Positions 51,498 through 60,691 of a stretch of DNA of 64,000 bases are shown piece by piece. Source of the stretch: Actinophytocola oryzae (GTDB taxonomy: Bacteria; Actinomycetota; Actinomycetes; Mycobacteriales; Pseudonocardiaceae). The notes beneath the pieces are model-generated. The model was given only the letters and a program-made list of their open reading frames with translations. It was not told where the DNA came from and did no database searches. How positions within the stretch are numbered: position 1 is the stretch's first letter; the number at the start of each line of letters is the position of its first letter. The position numbers and the translations under genes were made by a program. Where the stretch lies: assembly GCF_004364325.1 (NCBI RefSeq), contig NZ_SOCP01000004.1, positions 710,437 to 774,436 on the forward strand, in the 5' to 3' direction.

Positions 51498-52541
51498 ATG
51501 CTCATCGACTGTCACGGCCACTTCACCACGGCCCCACCCGCGCTCGGGCGGTGGCGCGAACGGCAGATCCGCGCCTTCGAGGAGTCGGGCGCCCGGGTGC
51601 CCGCCGCCGAACTCCACATCAGCGACGACGAGATCAGGACCGCCATCGAGCAGGGACAGCTCAGGCTCCAGCAGGAGCGCGGCATCGACGTGGCACTGTT
51701 CTCGCCAGGGGCGGGAAAGATGGCCCACCACTTCGGCGACGAGCAGACCAGTCTCGTGTGGTCCGAGGTCAGCAACAACCTGATCAGCCGGGTGTGTGAG
51801 CTGTTCCCCGGCCGGTTCGTCGGCGTGTGCCAGCTTCCCCAGTCACCCGGCGACGCGTTGGCGTCGTCCGTGCATCGCAGCGCCGCCGAGCTACAGCGTT
51901 GCGTCGAGGAGCTGGGGTTCGTCGGCTGCCTGCTCAACCCGGACCCGTCAGACGGCTTCTGGCAGGCGCCGCCGCTGACCGACCGCGTCTACTACCCGCT
52001 CTACGAGAAGATGGTCGAGCTGGACGTCCCCGCGATGGTCCACGTCGCGATGTCCCGCAACCCCGCGCTGCAGGGCACGTGCGCGCACTACCTCAACGGT
52101 GACACCGCGGTGTTCATGCAGCTGTGCCAGTCGGACCTGTTCACGGACTTCCCGACGCTGAAACTGATCCTGCCCCACGGCGGTGGCGCGGTTCCCTACC
52201 ACTGGGGCCGGTACCGGGGGTTCGTGCAGGACCGCGGTCGGCCACCACTGGAGGAATCGTTGCTGGGCAACGTCTTCTTCGACACCTGCGTGTACCACCA
52301 GCGCGGGATGCAGCTGCTGGTCGACGTGATTCCCGCGCAGAACATCCTCTTCGCCTCGGAGATGATCGGCGCCGTCCGCGGCGTGGACCCGGAGACCGGG
52401 CACGGGTTCGACGACACGCGCCACCTCCTCGACTCCATCGACACGCTCACCGACGCCGACCGGGAAGCGGTGTACGGCGGCAACGCGCTGCGGGTGTTCG
52501 GGCGGCTCGCCACCGTGCTCGCGGAAGGGGCCCGGCGGTGA
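51498..52541 (+). CDS. LigJ-like amidohydrolase-fold hydratase (4-oxalomesaconate hydratase family)
   Basis: This 347-residue protein closely follows LigJ along its length: MLIDCHGHFTTAP with the HxH metal site, MAHHFGDEQTS, DRVYYPLYEKMVELDVPAM, LILPHGGGAVPYHWGR, FFDTCVYHQ and LFASEMIGAVRG. LigJ hydrates 4-oxalomesaconate in the protocatechuate 4,5-cleavage pathway. No ring-cleaving dioxygenase is in the window, so the real substrate may be a related unsaturated oxoacid. Its stop overlaps the ThDP enzyme's GTG. Confidence 0.85.
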   Translation: MLIDCHGHFTTAPPALGRWRERQIRAFEESGARVPAAELHISDDEIRTAIEQGQLRLQQERGIDVALFSPGAGKMAHHFGDEQTSLVWSEVSNNLISRVCELFPGRFVGVCQLPQSPGDALASSVHRSAAELQRCVEELGFVGCLLNPDPSDGFWQAPPLTDRVYYPLYEKMVELDVPAMVHVAMSRNPALQGTCAHYLNGDTAVFMQLCQSDLFTDFPTLKLILPHGGGAVPYHWGRYRGFVQDRGRPPLEESLLGNVFFDTCVYHQRGMQLLVDVIPAQNILFASEMIGAVRGVDPETGHGFDDTRHLLDSIDTLTDADREAVYGGNALRVFGRLATVLAEGARR

Positions 52542-54181
52542 AGGTCCACGAGGCTCTGGCCCAGGCGTTCGTCAGCGAGGGCACCACCGACGTGTTCGGC
52601 ATGATGGGCGACGCCAACATGCACTGGATGAACGGCCTCGCCCGGCGCGGGGTGCGGCTGTTCGAGGTGCGCCACGAGGGCTCCGGCCTCGGCATGGCCG
52701 ACGGCTGGGCGCGGACCGCCGGCCGGCCGGGTGTGGTGACCACGACCAGCGGGCCCGGCGTCGCGCAGCTGGCCACCTCGATGATCGTGGCGAGCCGGGC
52801 ACGCACCCCGCTCGTGGCGTTCTGCGGCGAGACGGCCTGGGGCGACCAGGAGGCCGTGCAGTACCTCGACCAGCGCCGGTTCGCGGCGGCCGTCGAGTGC
52901 GAGTTCGTCCACCTGTCCCGGCCCGATCTCGCCAACGAGGTCGTGCAGCGGGCCTTCTACCTCGCCCGCACGCAGTCGCGGCCGGTGATGATCAGCGCGC
53001 CCATCGACGTCCAGCAGCAGGACGTCGAGGACCCCGGGCCCTACCTGGCCTCGACCGAGCTGATCACCACCTCCCGGCTGGTGCCCGACCCGGCCCGCAT
53101 CGAGCAGGCGGCGGGCATCGTCGCGGCGAGCAAGCGTGTGGTGGTCATCGCCGGGCGCGGTGCGCGGAGGTCCGGAGCGGGCGAGGCGATCCTGCGCCTG
53201 CAGGAGCAGACCGGCGCGTTGCTCGCCACCACACTGCAGGCGAAGAACTGGCTGTGCGACCGCACCGAGTACCACGTGGGGATCTCGGGGCTGTTCGGCA
53301 GCAGGGTGGCGATGGAGCTGCTCCAGGAGGCCGACTGCGTGCTCGCGGTGGGCGCGAGCCTGAACCACTACACCACCGAACACGGTTACCTGTTCCCCGA
53401 CGCGCGGTACGTGCAGATCGACACCGCCCCGCACCTGGTCATGGGTAACGGAAGGGCCGCGGACTGCTACGTCCAGGCGGACGCGCGCTCCGCCCTCGAC
53501 GAGCTGTCCGCCGCGCTGTCCGTACGGGTCGAGGGCTTCCACACCGACGACGTGCGCCGCAGGCTGACCGCCGCGCTCCAGCCGCCGGAGCAGTACGAGA
53601 GCGAGCCCGGCCGGCTGGACCCGCGCGAGGCCATCCACGTCCTGGACGCGGCGCTGCCGGGGGAGATCGGGCTGGTGCTCGGCAGCGGCCACCAGACCGA
53701 CTTCGGCACCATGCTCTTCCAGCGCTCCCGGGACGTCCTGTCGAACTACGGCATGTTCGGCGCCATCGGCCAGGCCCCGCTGCTGACCATCGGCGCCATC
53801 GTCGCCAACGGGGGCCGCCCCGCCTTCGTGGTGGAGGGCGACGCCAGCTTCCTCATGCACCTGTCGGAGTTCGAGACCGCCTGTCGCTACGACCTGCCGA
53901 TCCTCGTGGTCGTCATGAATGACGAGGGGCTCGGCGCCGAGTACCACAAGTCGAAGGCCAAGGGCCTGGACCCGGACCTCGCGCTGATCCCCACGCCCGA
54001 GCTGGGCGCCGTGGCACAGGCACTCGGCGGCGGTGGCGCGACCGTCCGCGATGTCGCCGAGCTGCGGGCCGCGCTGGCGGAGTACGTACGTGCTCCGCGG
54101 CCCACCGTGATCGACGTCCGCATCACCAGGAACGTCCTGAGCGTCCCCTACCGCCGCCTGCAGTACGGGGAGGACGTGTGA
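52538..54181 (+). CDS. ThDP-dependent enzyme (acetolactate-synthase/benzoylformate-decarboxylase superfamily)
   Basis: This 547-residue protein has an N-terminal Pyr domain with the catalytic Glu in FEVRHEGSGLGMADGWAR, a central FAD/DHS-like domain, and a C-terminal PP domain with the ThDP motif VEGDASFLMHLSEF ending at MNDEG. It probably decarboxylates or ligates a 2-oxoacid. It is coupled by overlapping start/stop codons to the LigJ-like gene before it and the decarboxylase-like gene after it, so it acts on the same pathway. Confidence 0.85.
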   Translation: MKVHEALAQAFVSEGTTDVFGMMGDANMHWMNGLARRGVRLFEVRHEGSGLGMADGWARTAGRPGVVTTTSGPGVAQLATSMIVASRARTPLVAFCGETAWGDQEAVQYLDQRRFAAAVECEFVHLSRPDLANEVVQRAFYLARTQSRPVMISAPIDVQQQDVEDPGPYLASTELITTSRLVPDPARIEQAAGIVAASKRVVVIAGRGARRSGAGEAILRLQEQTGALLATTLQAKNWLCDRTEYHVGISGLFGSRVAMELLQEADCVLAVGASLNHYTTEHGYLFPDARYVQIDTAPHLVMGNGRAADCYVQADARSALDELSAALSVRVEGFHTDDVRRRLTAALQPPEQYESEPGRLDPREAIHVLDAALPGEIGLVLGSGHQTDFGTMLFQRSRDVLSNYGMFGAIGQAPLLTIGAIVANGGRPAFVVEGDASFLMHLSEFETACRYDLPILVVVMNDEGLGAEYHKSKAKGLDPDLALIPTPELGAVAQALGGGGATVRDVAELRAALAEYVRAPRPTVIDVRITRNVLSVPYRRLQYGEDV

Positions 54182-55101
54182 CGACCGCGCTGTCGATCCT
54201 GCTCGGCAACTACCCGCACACCCGGCCGCTGAAGGACGGCACGATCCCCGTCCAGGGCGTGGACTGCCGGTTCGGGACGGCGACCCCGCTCTACCCGGCG
54301 TTCGCCCGAATGGTCAGGACCCTGGACTACGACGTCTGCGAGCTGGCGCTGGCCACGTACTTCCAGGCCCGCGAGGCAGGCGTGCCGGTCACCCTGCTGC
54401 CGGTCGTGATGGTCGGGAACACCCACCACCAGTCCCTCACCCGCCTGGCCGACGGCCCGCCGATCGCGCCGCGAGACCTCGTGGGCGAACGGGTCGGGGT
54501 GCGTGCCTACAGCCAGACGACCGGCCTGTGGGTACGCGGCATCCTGGCCGAGGACCACGGCGTCGCACCGTCGGACGTCACCTGGGTGACCACGGAGGAA
54601 CCGCACGTCGCGCAGTACCGGGAGCCCGCCAACGTCCACCGGTCCGACCGGACGACGGTCGCCGATCTCCTGCGCGAGCGCGAGGTGACCGCCGCGGTTC
54701 TCGGCCCCCTCGCGCTCCGCACACAGCACGTCGAACTCGTCCCCGTCATCGAGGACGCCCACGCCGCCGGGCAGGCGTGGCTGGCACGCCACGGCACGAT
54801 CCCGGTCAACCACCTGGTCGTTGTGCGTGACGACGTCCTCCGTTCCGCTCCCGAGGCGGTGACCGCGTTCTACCGGGCCATGTGCGAGTCGATCGCGGTC
54901 ACCGCGGGGGAACGCGACGACTCACCGGCCGGGCGGGTGGTCGCCGCCGGCTGGACCGACGAACTGCGCACGGCCCTGCGGATCGCGGCGGGCTATGCAC
55001 TCGAACAGGAGGTCGTGCGCTCACCGGTCGACGTCGACCGGATCGAGGAGGAGACCGCCTTCCTCGGCACCGCACCGGTTTCCGAGGCGGGCCGGCCGTG
55101 A
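54178..55101 (+). CDS. 4,5-dihydroxyphthalate decarboxylase-like protein, paralogue 1
   Basis: This 307-residue protein of the Pht5 family (periplasmic-binding-protein fold used as an enzyme) has LSILLGNYPHTRPLKDG at the N-terminus, DYDVCELALATYF, VGERVGVRAYSQTTGLWVRG and AGYALEQEVV. It has no signal peptide. Pht5 decarboxylates 4,5-dihydroxyphthalate; others in this family are of unknown activity. It shares the GVR-x-(Y/W)-x3-TG-x-W-x-RG core with two paralogues downstream. The start is a GTG overlapping the previous stop. Confidence 0.78.
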   Translation: MTTALSILLGNYPHTRPLKDGTIPVQGVDCRFGTATPLYPAFARMVRTLDYDVCELALATYFQAREAGVPVTLLPVVMVGNTHHQSLTRLADGPPIAPRDLVGERVGVRAYSQTTGLWVRGILAEDHGVAPSDVTWVTTEEPHVAQYREPANVHRSDRTTVADLLREREVTAAVLGPLALRTQHVELVPVIEDAHAAGQAWLARHGTIPVNHLVVVRDDVLRSAPEAVTAFYRAMCESIAVTAGERDDSPAGRVVAAGWTDELRTALRIAAGYALEQEVVRSPVDVDRIEEETAFLGTAPVSEAGRP

Positions 55102-56252
55102 CCGGACTTCGCCACCGCCCCAGCGCACCCACCCGGCCGCCGGAGGTGTGGACACCCGAGCTGCTCGAGAAGGTCGAGTGGCGCAGGCGTGCGGCGGCCG
55201 AGCCGTTCCGCGGCGTCGCCGGCTCCGAAGGCCTCCGGCCCGGCCTGTTTCCCTTGCGTGCCACCGGTGTCGACGTCACCGGCATGCGTGGTGCGGCCGA
55301 GGACTACCTCGCCGCACTCACACCCGGCGAACTGGCCGACGGCCGCCTGTCGATGGACGACGTGACGTGGCGGCACTGGGCCAACGGCGCGCGGTACTTC
55401 CTGCGCCACGGCCTGTGTCTCGAGGACCTCGACGAGACCAGGCGGCGGCTGGCGCTGCGGATCGTCCGCGAGAGCCTCAGCGACGCCGGCTTCGCGCAGG
55501 TCCTCGACCTCATGCACCTCAACCTGACGATCGGGGAGCTACGCGGCGAGGAGGACCTGCTCAACGAGTGGCTGTACTGGTTCACCGTCTACGGCGAACC
55601 CGAACGGGGCGGTCCGTGGGGCTGGCAGCTCGACGGCCACCACGTGAACGTCAACTGTGTCGTCGTCGGTGACCGGATGGTGCTCACCCCGACGTTCCTC
55701 GGCGCGGAGCCGGTGGTCGCCAAGTCGGGGAAGTACGCGGGCACGGTCGCGTTCCGGCGCGAGGAGGCGGTCGGCGAGGAGCTGTTCACCAGCCTGACCA
55801 CACGCCAGCGCGGCAGGGCGACGATCGCCGACGAGCTGCCGCCCGACCTGTTCGTCGGCGCCTTCCGCGACAACTTCGAGCTGAACTACGAGGGCCTGCC
55901 GTTCGGCGAGCTGACACCGGGACAGCGGGCGACCGCGGCCGAACTGCTCGGCCTGTACGTCAACCGCGCCGGGGCGGGACATGCCCGCGTCCGGATGGCC
56001 GAGGTCCTCGCCCACGAGCCGGAGACGTACTTCGCCTGGATCGGGGAGCCCGACGGAGTCTTCTACTACCGCGTGCACAGCCCGGTGATCCTCGTCGAGT
56101 TCGAGCACCAGGCCGGCGTGATGTTCGACAACGACGTGCCGTCGCGGCGGCACATCCACACCGTGGTCCGCACCCCGAACGGCAACGACTACGGCGTCGA
56201 CCTGCTGCGCCAGCACCACGAGCGCTTCCACCACAGGAGGAGTCAGGCATGA
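55098..56252 (+). CDS. DUF3500 protein
   Basis: This 384-residue protein carries the DUF3500 core GPWGWQLDGHHVNVNCVVVG followed by LTPTFLGAEP, and a C-terminal VEFEHQAGVMFDND with RRHIHTVVRTPNGNDYG. The several conserved His residues suggest a metal-binding enzyme, but no function is established. No signal peptide is seen. It is coupled to the decarboxylase-like genes on both sides by overlapping codons, which ties it to the pathway. Confidence 0.8.
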   Translation: MTGLRHRPSAPTRPPEVWTPELLEKVEWRRRAAAEPFRGVAGSEGLRPGLFPLRATGVDVTGMRGAAEDYLAALTPGELADGRLSMDDVTWRHWANGARYFLRHGLCLEDLDETRRRLALRIVRESLSDAGFAQVLDLMHLNLTIGELRGEEDLLNEWLYWFTVYGEPERGGPWGWQLDGHHVNVNCVVVGDRMVLTPTFLGAEPVVAKSGKYAGTVAFRREEAVGEELFTSLTTRQRGRATIADELPPDLFVGAFRDNFELNYEGLPFGELTPGQRATAAELLGLYVNRAGAGHARVRMAEVLAHEPETYFAWIGEPDGVFYYRVHSPVILVEFEHQAGVMFDNDVPSRRHIHTVVRTPNGNDYGVDLLRQHHERFHHRRSQA

Positions 56253-57094
56253 GGTTGGTAGTGGGCCGCGACGACCTCGCGGCAGCGGCGACCAAGGCGG
56301 CCGAAGCGTCCGGAGCCGAACTGGAACGGCTCGACGTGCGCCCGGTGCACAAGGCGTCCCGCGGCTTCGTGAACGACGCGGACGTGGACATCGCCGAGCT
56401 GGCGATCGTGACGCTGCTGCAGGCCGTCGCCCACGACAGGCCGGTGGTGCTGCTGCCGGTCACCACCCTGGCCCGCGCCCAGCACCAGACCCTGGTGACC
56501 ATGGACGGGCTGTCGGTGGCGGACGTGGCGGGCAGGACCGTCGGCGTCCGGTCCTGGAGCCAGACCACCGGGGTGTGGCTGCGTGGCTTCCTCACCGAGC
56601 AGTACGGCGTGGACCTGCGCGAGGTGGACTGGACCGTCTACGAGCCGGGGCACGTCGACGCCCACGAGGACCCGGCCTGGGTCCGGCGCGCACCGGAAGG
56701 GGCCCGCCTCCAGGACGACTTCCTGGCGGGGCGGCTCGACTTCGGGATCATGGGCAACGAACTCCCCGACGACCCACGCATCCGCACCGCCATCCCCGAG
56801 GCGCACGACGTCGCCGCGGAGTGGTCGGCACGCACCGGGTTCACCCCCGTCAACCACGTCATCGGCGTGACCGTCGCCACCGCGCGCGAACACTCCTCGG
56901 CCGTCTGCGCCGTCTACGACGCGTTGCGGGAACTGACCGACCCCGTGGGCTTCGACGCCCTGCGCGACCCGGTCACGCTCGCCGCCGCGTACGCGCTCGA
57001 ACAGGAGGTGCTGCCCCGGCCGGTCGACTTCGACGAGCTGGTCGCCGCGTCCTGTGCCGCCCTCGACGTGCCCGTGTCGCGACTCGCGCACTGA
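56249..57094 (+). CDS. 4,5-dihydroxyphthalate decarboxylase-like protein, paralogue 2
   Basis: This 281-residue paralogue is shorter at the N-terminus, beginning MRLVVGRDDLAAAA instead of the xLGEYPHxR opening of the other two. It keeps VNDADVDIAELAIVTLLQA, AGRTVGVRSWSQTTGVWLRG, FGIMGNEL and AAYALEQEVLP. The missing first strand may alter or abolish the substrate pocket, so it could be a regulatory or partner subunit. The ATG overlaps the DUF3500 stop. Confidence 0.75.
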   Translation: MRLVVGRDDLAAAATKAAEASGAELERLDVRPVHKASRGFVNDADVDIAELAIVTLLQAVAHDRPVVLLPVTTLARAQHQTLVTMDGLSVADVAGRTVGVRSWSQTTGVWLRGFLTEQYGVDLREVDWTVYEPGHVDAHEDPAWVRRAPEGARLQDDFLAGRLDFGIMGNELPDDPRIRTAIPEAHDVAAEWSARTGFTPVNHVIGVTVATAREHSSAVCAVYDALRELTDPVGFDALRDPVTLAAAYALEQEVLPRPVDFDELVAASCAALDVPVSRLAH

Positions 57095-57120
57095 GCGGCA
57101 ACCCGAACGAAAGGCAGAAC

Positions 57121-58101
57121 ATGGACACGCTGTCGGTGGTCCTCGGCGAGTACCCGCACGGGCGGGCACTGCTCGACGGCCGCGTCACGGTCGACGGGTA
57201 CGAGACCGAACCGGTGCACGTCACCCCGGTCATCGGCGCCTACCGCCGCATGATCAGGGACCTGGAGTTCGACGTCTGCGAGCTGGCGCCGGTCTCCTAC
57301 CTCATGGCCAGGCAGGCCGGTGTGCCGCTCACCGCCGTACCAGTGTTCCTCAACCGGCGTTTCCACCACGGCGACGTCCAGTGCGCCGAGGGCTCGGGCA
57401 TCCGCGTCCCCGCCGACCTGGAGGGCCGCCGGGTCGGCGTCCGCGCCTACACCGTCAGCACCGGTGTCTGGGTGCGGGGAGTGCTCCGGAACGAGTACGG
57501 CGTGGACGTCGGCAGGATCACCTGGGTGGTGGACGACGACGACCACGTCGAGGGACACACCCCGGCCAATGTGGAGCGCGTCACCGACGGCCGCTCGCTG
57601 GGTGAGCTGCTGCGTGCGGGCGACCTCGACGCCGCGTTCACCGGCAACGCGGGCACCGGCCGGGCAGGCGCGCCACGAGCCGACTGGGCGGCGACGACCG
57701 ACCAGCCGACCGCCGGCGGCGAGCCGTACGCGCTCTTCCGCGACGCCGAGGTGCTGGGCCTCGACTGGTACCTGCGAACCGGGATCTACCCGCTCCACTC
57801 GCTGGTCGCGTTGCGGTCCGAACTGGTCGACCGTGACCCGGACCTGCCGACCGCGCTCTACGCCGCACTGGCCGAGAGCAAACGGCGGCAGCTCGCCGAG
57901 GATCCCGAATGGACACAGCAGCCACGGCTGGGCAGGCAGGCCCGGCAACTCGGCGGTGACCCCGTCCCGTACGGCGTCGGCGCGAACAAGGTGAGCCTGA
58001 GCGCGATCGTGCGGTACTCCCAGGAGCAGGGCCTGCTCGACGCGGACTTCCCCACCGATCCAGGACAGCTCTTCGCCACCGGCGACTACCCGGACGCCTG
58101 A
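57121..58101 (+). CDS. 4,5-dihydroxyphthalate decarboxylase-like protein, paralogue 3
   Basis: This 326-residue protein has LSVVLGEYPHGRALLDG at the N-terminus, EFDVCELAPVSYLMARQAG, GRRVGVRAYTVSTGVWVRG and a C-terminal VRYSQEQGLL. It is the longest of the three paralogues and closest to the full-length family layout. The ATG has AAAGG about seven bases upstream. Three paralogues in one operon suggest successive decarboxylations, a hetero-oligomer, or recent duplication and divergence. Confidence 0.78.
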   Translation: MDTLSVVLGEYPHGRALLDGRVTVDGYETEPVHVTPVIGAYRRMIRDLEFDVCELAPVSYLMARQAGVPLTAVPVFLNRRFHHGDVQCAEGSGIRVPADLEGRRVGVRAYTVSTGVWVRGVLRNEYGVDVGRITWVVDDDDHVEGHTPANVERVTDGRSLGELLRAGDLDAAFTGNAGTGRAGAPRADWAATTDQPTAGGEPYALFRDAEVLGLDWYLRTGIYPLHSLVALRSELVDRDPDLPTALYAALAESKRRQLAEDPEWTQQPRLGRQARQLGGDPVPYGVGANKVSLSAIVRYSQEQGLLDADFPTDPGQLFATGDYPDA

Positions 58102-58124
58102 GACCCCGAGAAACGGACGCCATT

Positions 58125-58979
58125 GTGGACATCATCGACACGCACTGCCACATCATCTCGGCGGACCTCGCCGCCTACCCACGCGCGCCGATCGGTGGCA
58201 AGCAGTCGGACTGGGCCACCTCCAGGCCGGTCACCGCGGCGGACATGGTCGCGGGCATGGACGAGGCAGGCATCCGCCAGGCCGTGCTCGTCCAGGCCAC
58301 CACGGCCTACGGCTACGACAACTCCTACGTCCTGGACAGCCGCGGCCACTGGCCGGACCGTTTCGTCGCCGTGGGCACGTTCGACCCGCTGCGGCCCGAC
58401 GCGGGCGCGCGGCTCCTGGAGTCGGTCGGCGGCGGCCTGGCCGGGGTGCGGCTGTTCACCAGCGGGAGCACGGTACCCACGCAGGGCGAGTGGTTCGCCG
58501 CACCCGAGACCCACGACTTCTGGCGCACGGCCGAGGAAGCGGGCGTCACCGTCTGCCTCCAGATGCGGCTGGGACCGGCGACCAAGCACCTGTTGGCGGT
58601 CCTCGAACAGTTCCCGGGGGTGACCGTGCTCCTCGACCACCTGGGCTACCCGGACATCGCCGCGTCACCGGGACGCGCGGGGGAGGAGCTGGCGGACCTG
58701 GCGAAGAACCCGGGCCTGCGCCTGAAGCTCACCCACCGCAACCTCGAACGCCTGCGGGACGCGGGGGAGAGGTCGGTCGAGTTCCTCCAGCCCGTGGTCG
58801 AGGCGTTCGGCGCCGACCGGATCGCCTGGGGATCCAACCTCCCGGCGGCCGAGCAGTCGCTGCCGGAGCTCGTGGAGCTGGCGCGGACCGTCCTGGCCGT
58901 GCTCCCGGAACGGGCGCGGGCCGACATCTTCGCCGGCACTGCCCGGCGGCTCTACCCCGGCCTCGGCGTGGTCAGGTAG
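58125..58979 (+). CDS. Amidohydrolase_2 (LigI/PDC-lactonase-like), atypical metal-site residue
   Basis: This 284-residue TIM-barrel hydrolase has the HxH site DTHCHI, VLVQATTAYGYDNSY, LLDHLGYPD and a C-terminal FAGTARRLYPGL. It resembles 2-pyrone-4,6-dicarboxylate lactonase and related hydrolases. The usual catalytic Asp in WGSDxP reads Asn (IAWGSNLP), which may reduce or change activity. The start is a GTG; a TTG two bases upstream is out of frame. It follows the third decarboxylase-like gene after 23 nt. Confidence 0.78.
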   Translation: MDIIDTHCHIISADLAAYPRAPIGGKQSDWATSRPVTAADMVAGMDEAGIRQAVLVQATTAYGYDNSYVLDSRGHWPDRFVAVGTFDPLRPDAGARLLESVGGGLAGVRLFTSGSTVPTQGEWFAAPETHDFWRTAEEAGVTVCLQMRLGPATKHLLAVLEQFPGVTVLLDHLGYPDIAASPGRAGEELADLAKNPGLRLKLTHRNLERLRDAGERSVEFLQPVVEAFGADRIAWGSNLPAAEQSLPELVELARTVLAVLPERARADIFAGTARRLYPGLGVVR

Positions 58980-58984
58980 TCGCC

Positions 58985-59641
58985 ATGACCGAGGTCAACA
59001 ACAGCAGCCCCACCCGGCACGCCCAGGCGTACGAGGAACTCCGCGCCCTGCTCCTGTCGGGCAGTATCGAACCGAACACGCGGCTCACCGAGGCCGACCT
59101 GACCAGCAGGTTCAACGTCTCGCGCAGCACGATGCGCGCGGTCCTCGTGCACCTGACGCAGGAGGGCTACGTCACCAGCGAGGTCAACCGCGGCGTCAGG
59201 ACACGCAGCTTCACGCCGGAAGAGGCCAAGGACATCCTGGAGGCGCGCGAGACCCTGGAGTCCGCGCTGGCCGGGAAGGCCGCCGAGCGGGCGACCGAGG
59301 ACGAGATCGGCGAGCTGCGCGTCACGCTGGACGCGATGGCGGACGCACAGGCACGTGGCGACCAGGCCGCGTACTCGCGGGGAAACCGCCTCTTCCACCA
59401 GCAGGTCAAGGCGGCCGCCCACCAGCAGACCCTGGCCCGCGCGTACGACACCCTGCTGTACCCGCTCGTCATGCGCCAGTACCGCAACCTCACCGCGCAC
59501 CACCCCAGGGCGGGCTCGTTCGAGGAACACCAGGCCATCCTGCTCGCCATCGTCACGCGCAACCCCGAAGCGGCCATCGCCGCGATGCGCCACCACGTGG
59601 CCGCCGCGCGGCACGCACTCGTACTCGACAGGAGCACCTGA
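58985..59641 (+). CDS. GntR-family regulator with FCD domain
   Basis: This 218-residue protein has an N-terminal winged helix (AYEELRALLLSGSIEPNTRL, LTSRFNVSRSTMRAVLVHL) and a C-terminal all-helical FCD ligand domain with the metal-site histidines in NRLFHQQV, FEEHQAIL and MRHHV. FCD regulators sense carboxylic acids and bind TTGT-N3-ACAA-type palindromes; two such sites flank the promoter region of this operon. It is probably a repressor relieved by the pathway substrate. Its stop overlaps the binding-protein ATG. Confidence 0.9.
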   Translation: MTEVNNSSPTRHAQAYEELRALLLSGSIEPNTRLTEADLTSRFNVSRSTMRAVLVHLTQEGYVTSEVNRGVRTRSFTPEEAKDILEARETLESALAGKAAERATEDEIGELRVTLDAMADAQARGDQAAYSRGNRLFHQQVKAAAHQQTLARAYDTLLYPLVMRQYRNLTAHHPRAGSFEEHQAILLAIVTRNPEAAIAAMRHHVAAARHALVLDRST

Positions 59642-60663
59642 TGACACCTCGTGGGATTCGCCGCGCACTGGCGTTGACGACCGCCGTGGCGCTCGGCTCG
59701 GCCGTCCTGACCGCGTGCGGCGACAGCTCGAGCGCCGAGCCGAACGGCACGGTCACCGTCGGCGTCGCGGGCAACATCTTCGACATGCCGTTCCGCGTGG
59801 CGGAGGCCAACGGCTACTTCACGAAGCAGGGCCTGCGGATCAAGTACGTGACCGTGACCGCGGCCACCGGTCCCTCCGCCCTCGAGTCGGGTTCGGTGCA
59901 GTTCCTCAACGAGAGCCCGACCGGCTTCCTGTCCGCGCTCGGCAAGCACCTCCCTCACGTGGCGATCGCCCAGGACGGCGGCGGGAACCCGCTCGGCCTC
60001 ATCGTCAGCACGACGTTCGCGAAGGACCACGGGTTGACCTCCGACAGCCCGGCCGCGAAGGTCGCCAAGGCCCTCGCAGGCTCGACGGGCGGCTCCAGCT
60101 CGGCCAACACCCAGGCCGAGGCGGGCCTGTTCCTGAAGGCGTACGACGTCGATCCCGCCGGGGTGAAGTGGGTGTCCCTGCCGAGCCCTGCCGCCGACAA
60201 GACCGCGATGAAGAGCGGTCAGATCGACTGGTTCGTCACCTCGGAGCCCACTCCGCTGGCCATCCAGGACTCCGGCGACGGTGTCGTGGTGGCCGACCCG
60301 ATCAAGGTTCCGGCGTGGTCGGCGGCGCAGGCGGGCTACGGCCAGGTCGTGGTCGCCAACAGCAGGTTCCTCAGCGAGCACGCCGACGTCGCCGGGAAGG
60401 TCGCCACGGCGGTGGCGCAGGCGACCGCCTACATGTACGCGAACCTCGACTCCGAGTCGGTGCAGACCGTGGCACGCAAGGCGTTGCCGGGTGTGCCTGC
60501 CGAGGTGGTCAAGGCCAGCCTGGAGCAGGTCGAGTGGCCGAAGGACGCCGCGATGTCCACAGCGGACTGGGACAGGACGCTGAAGTTCATCGAATCGCTC
60601 GGCGTGATGAAGCAGGCGCCCACGATCGGCTCCGACAACTGGACCAACGACTACCTGTCGTGA
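59641..60663 (+). CDS. ABC transporter substrate-binding lipoprotein (SsuA/ThiY/NMT1-like)
   Basis: This 340-residue lipoprotein has a signal peptide with lipobox VLTACG and a periplasmic-binding fold: VGVAGNIFDMPFRVAEANGY, a ligand-loop region GSTGGSSSANTQAEAGLFL, and SGQIDWFVTSEPT. NMT1-type proteins bind sulfonates, thiamine precursors or aromatic acids. It works with the permease 28 nt downstream and the ATPase at the operon start, and should import the pathway substrate. Confidence 0.9.
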   Translation: MTPRGIRRALALTTAVALGSAVLTACGDSSSAEPNGTVTVGVAGNIFDMPFRVAEANGYFTKQGLRIKYVTVTAATGPSALESGSVQFLNESPTGFLSALGKHLPHVAIAQDGGGNPLGLIVSTTFAKDHGLTSDSPAAKVAKALAGSTGGSSSANTQAEAGLFLKAYDVDPAGVKWVSLPSPAADKTAMKSGQIDWFVTSEPTPLAIQDSGDGVVVADPIKVPAWSAAQAGYGQVVVANSRFLSEHADVAGKVATAVAQATAYMYANLDSESVQTVARKALPGVPAEVVKASLEQVEWPKDAAMSTADWDRTLKFIESLGVMKQAPTIGSDNWTNDYLS

Positions 60664-60691
60664 GACGGCCGTGACGTGGAAGGAGCGGACA

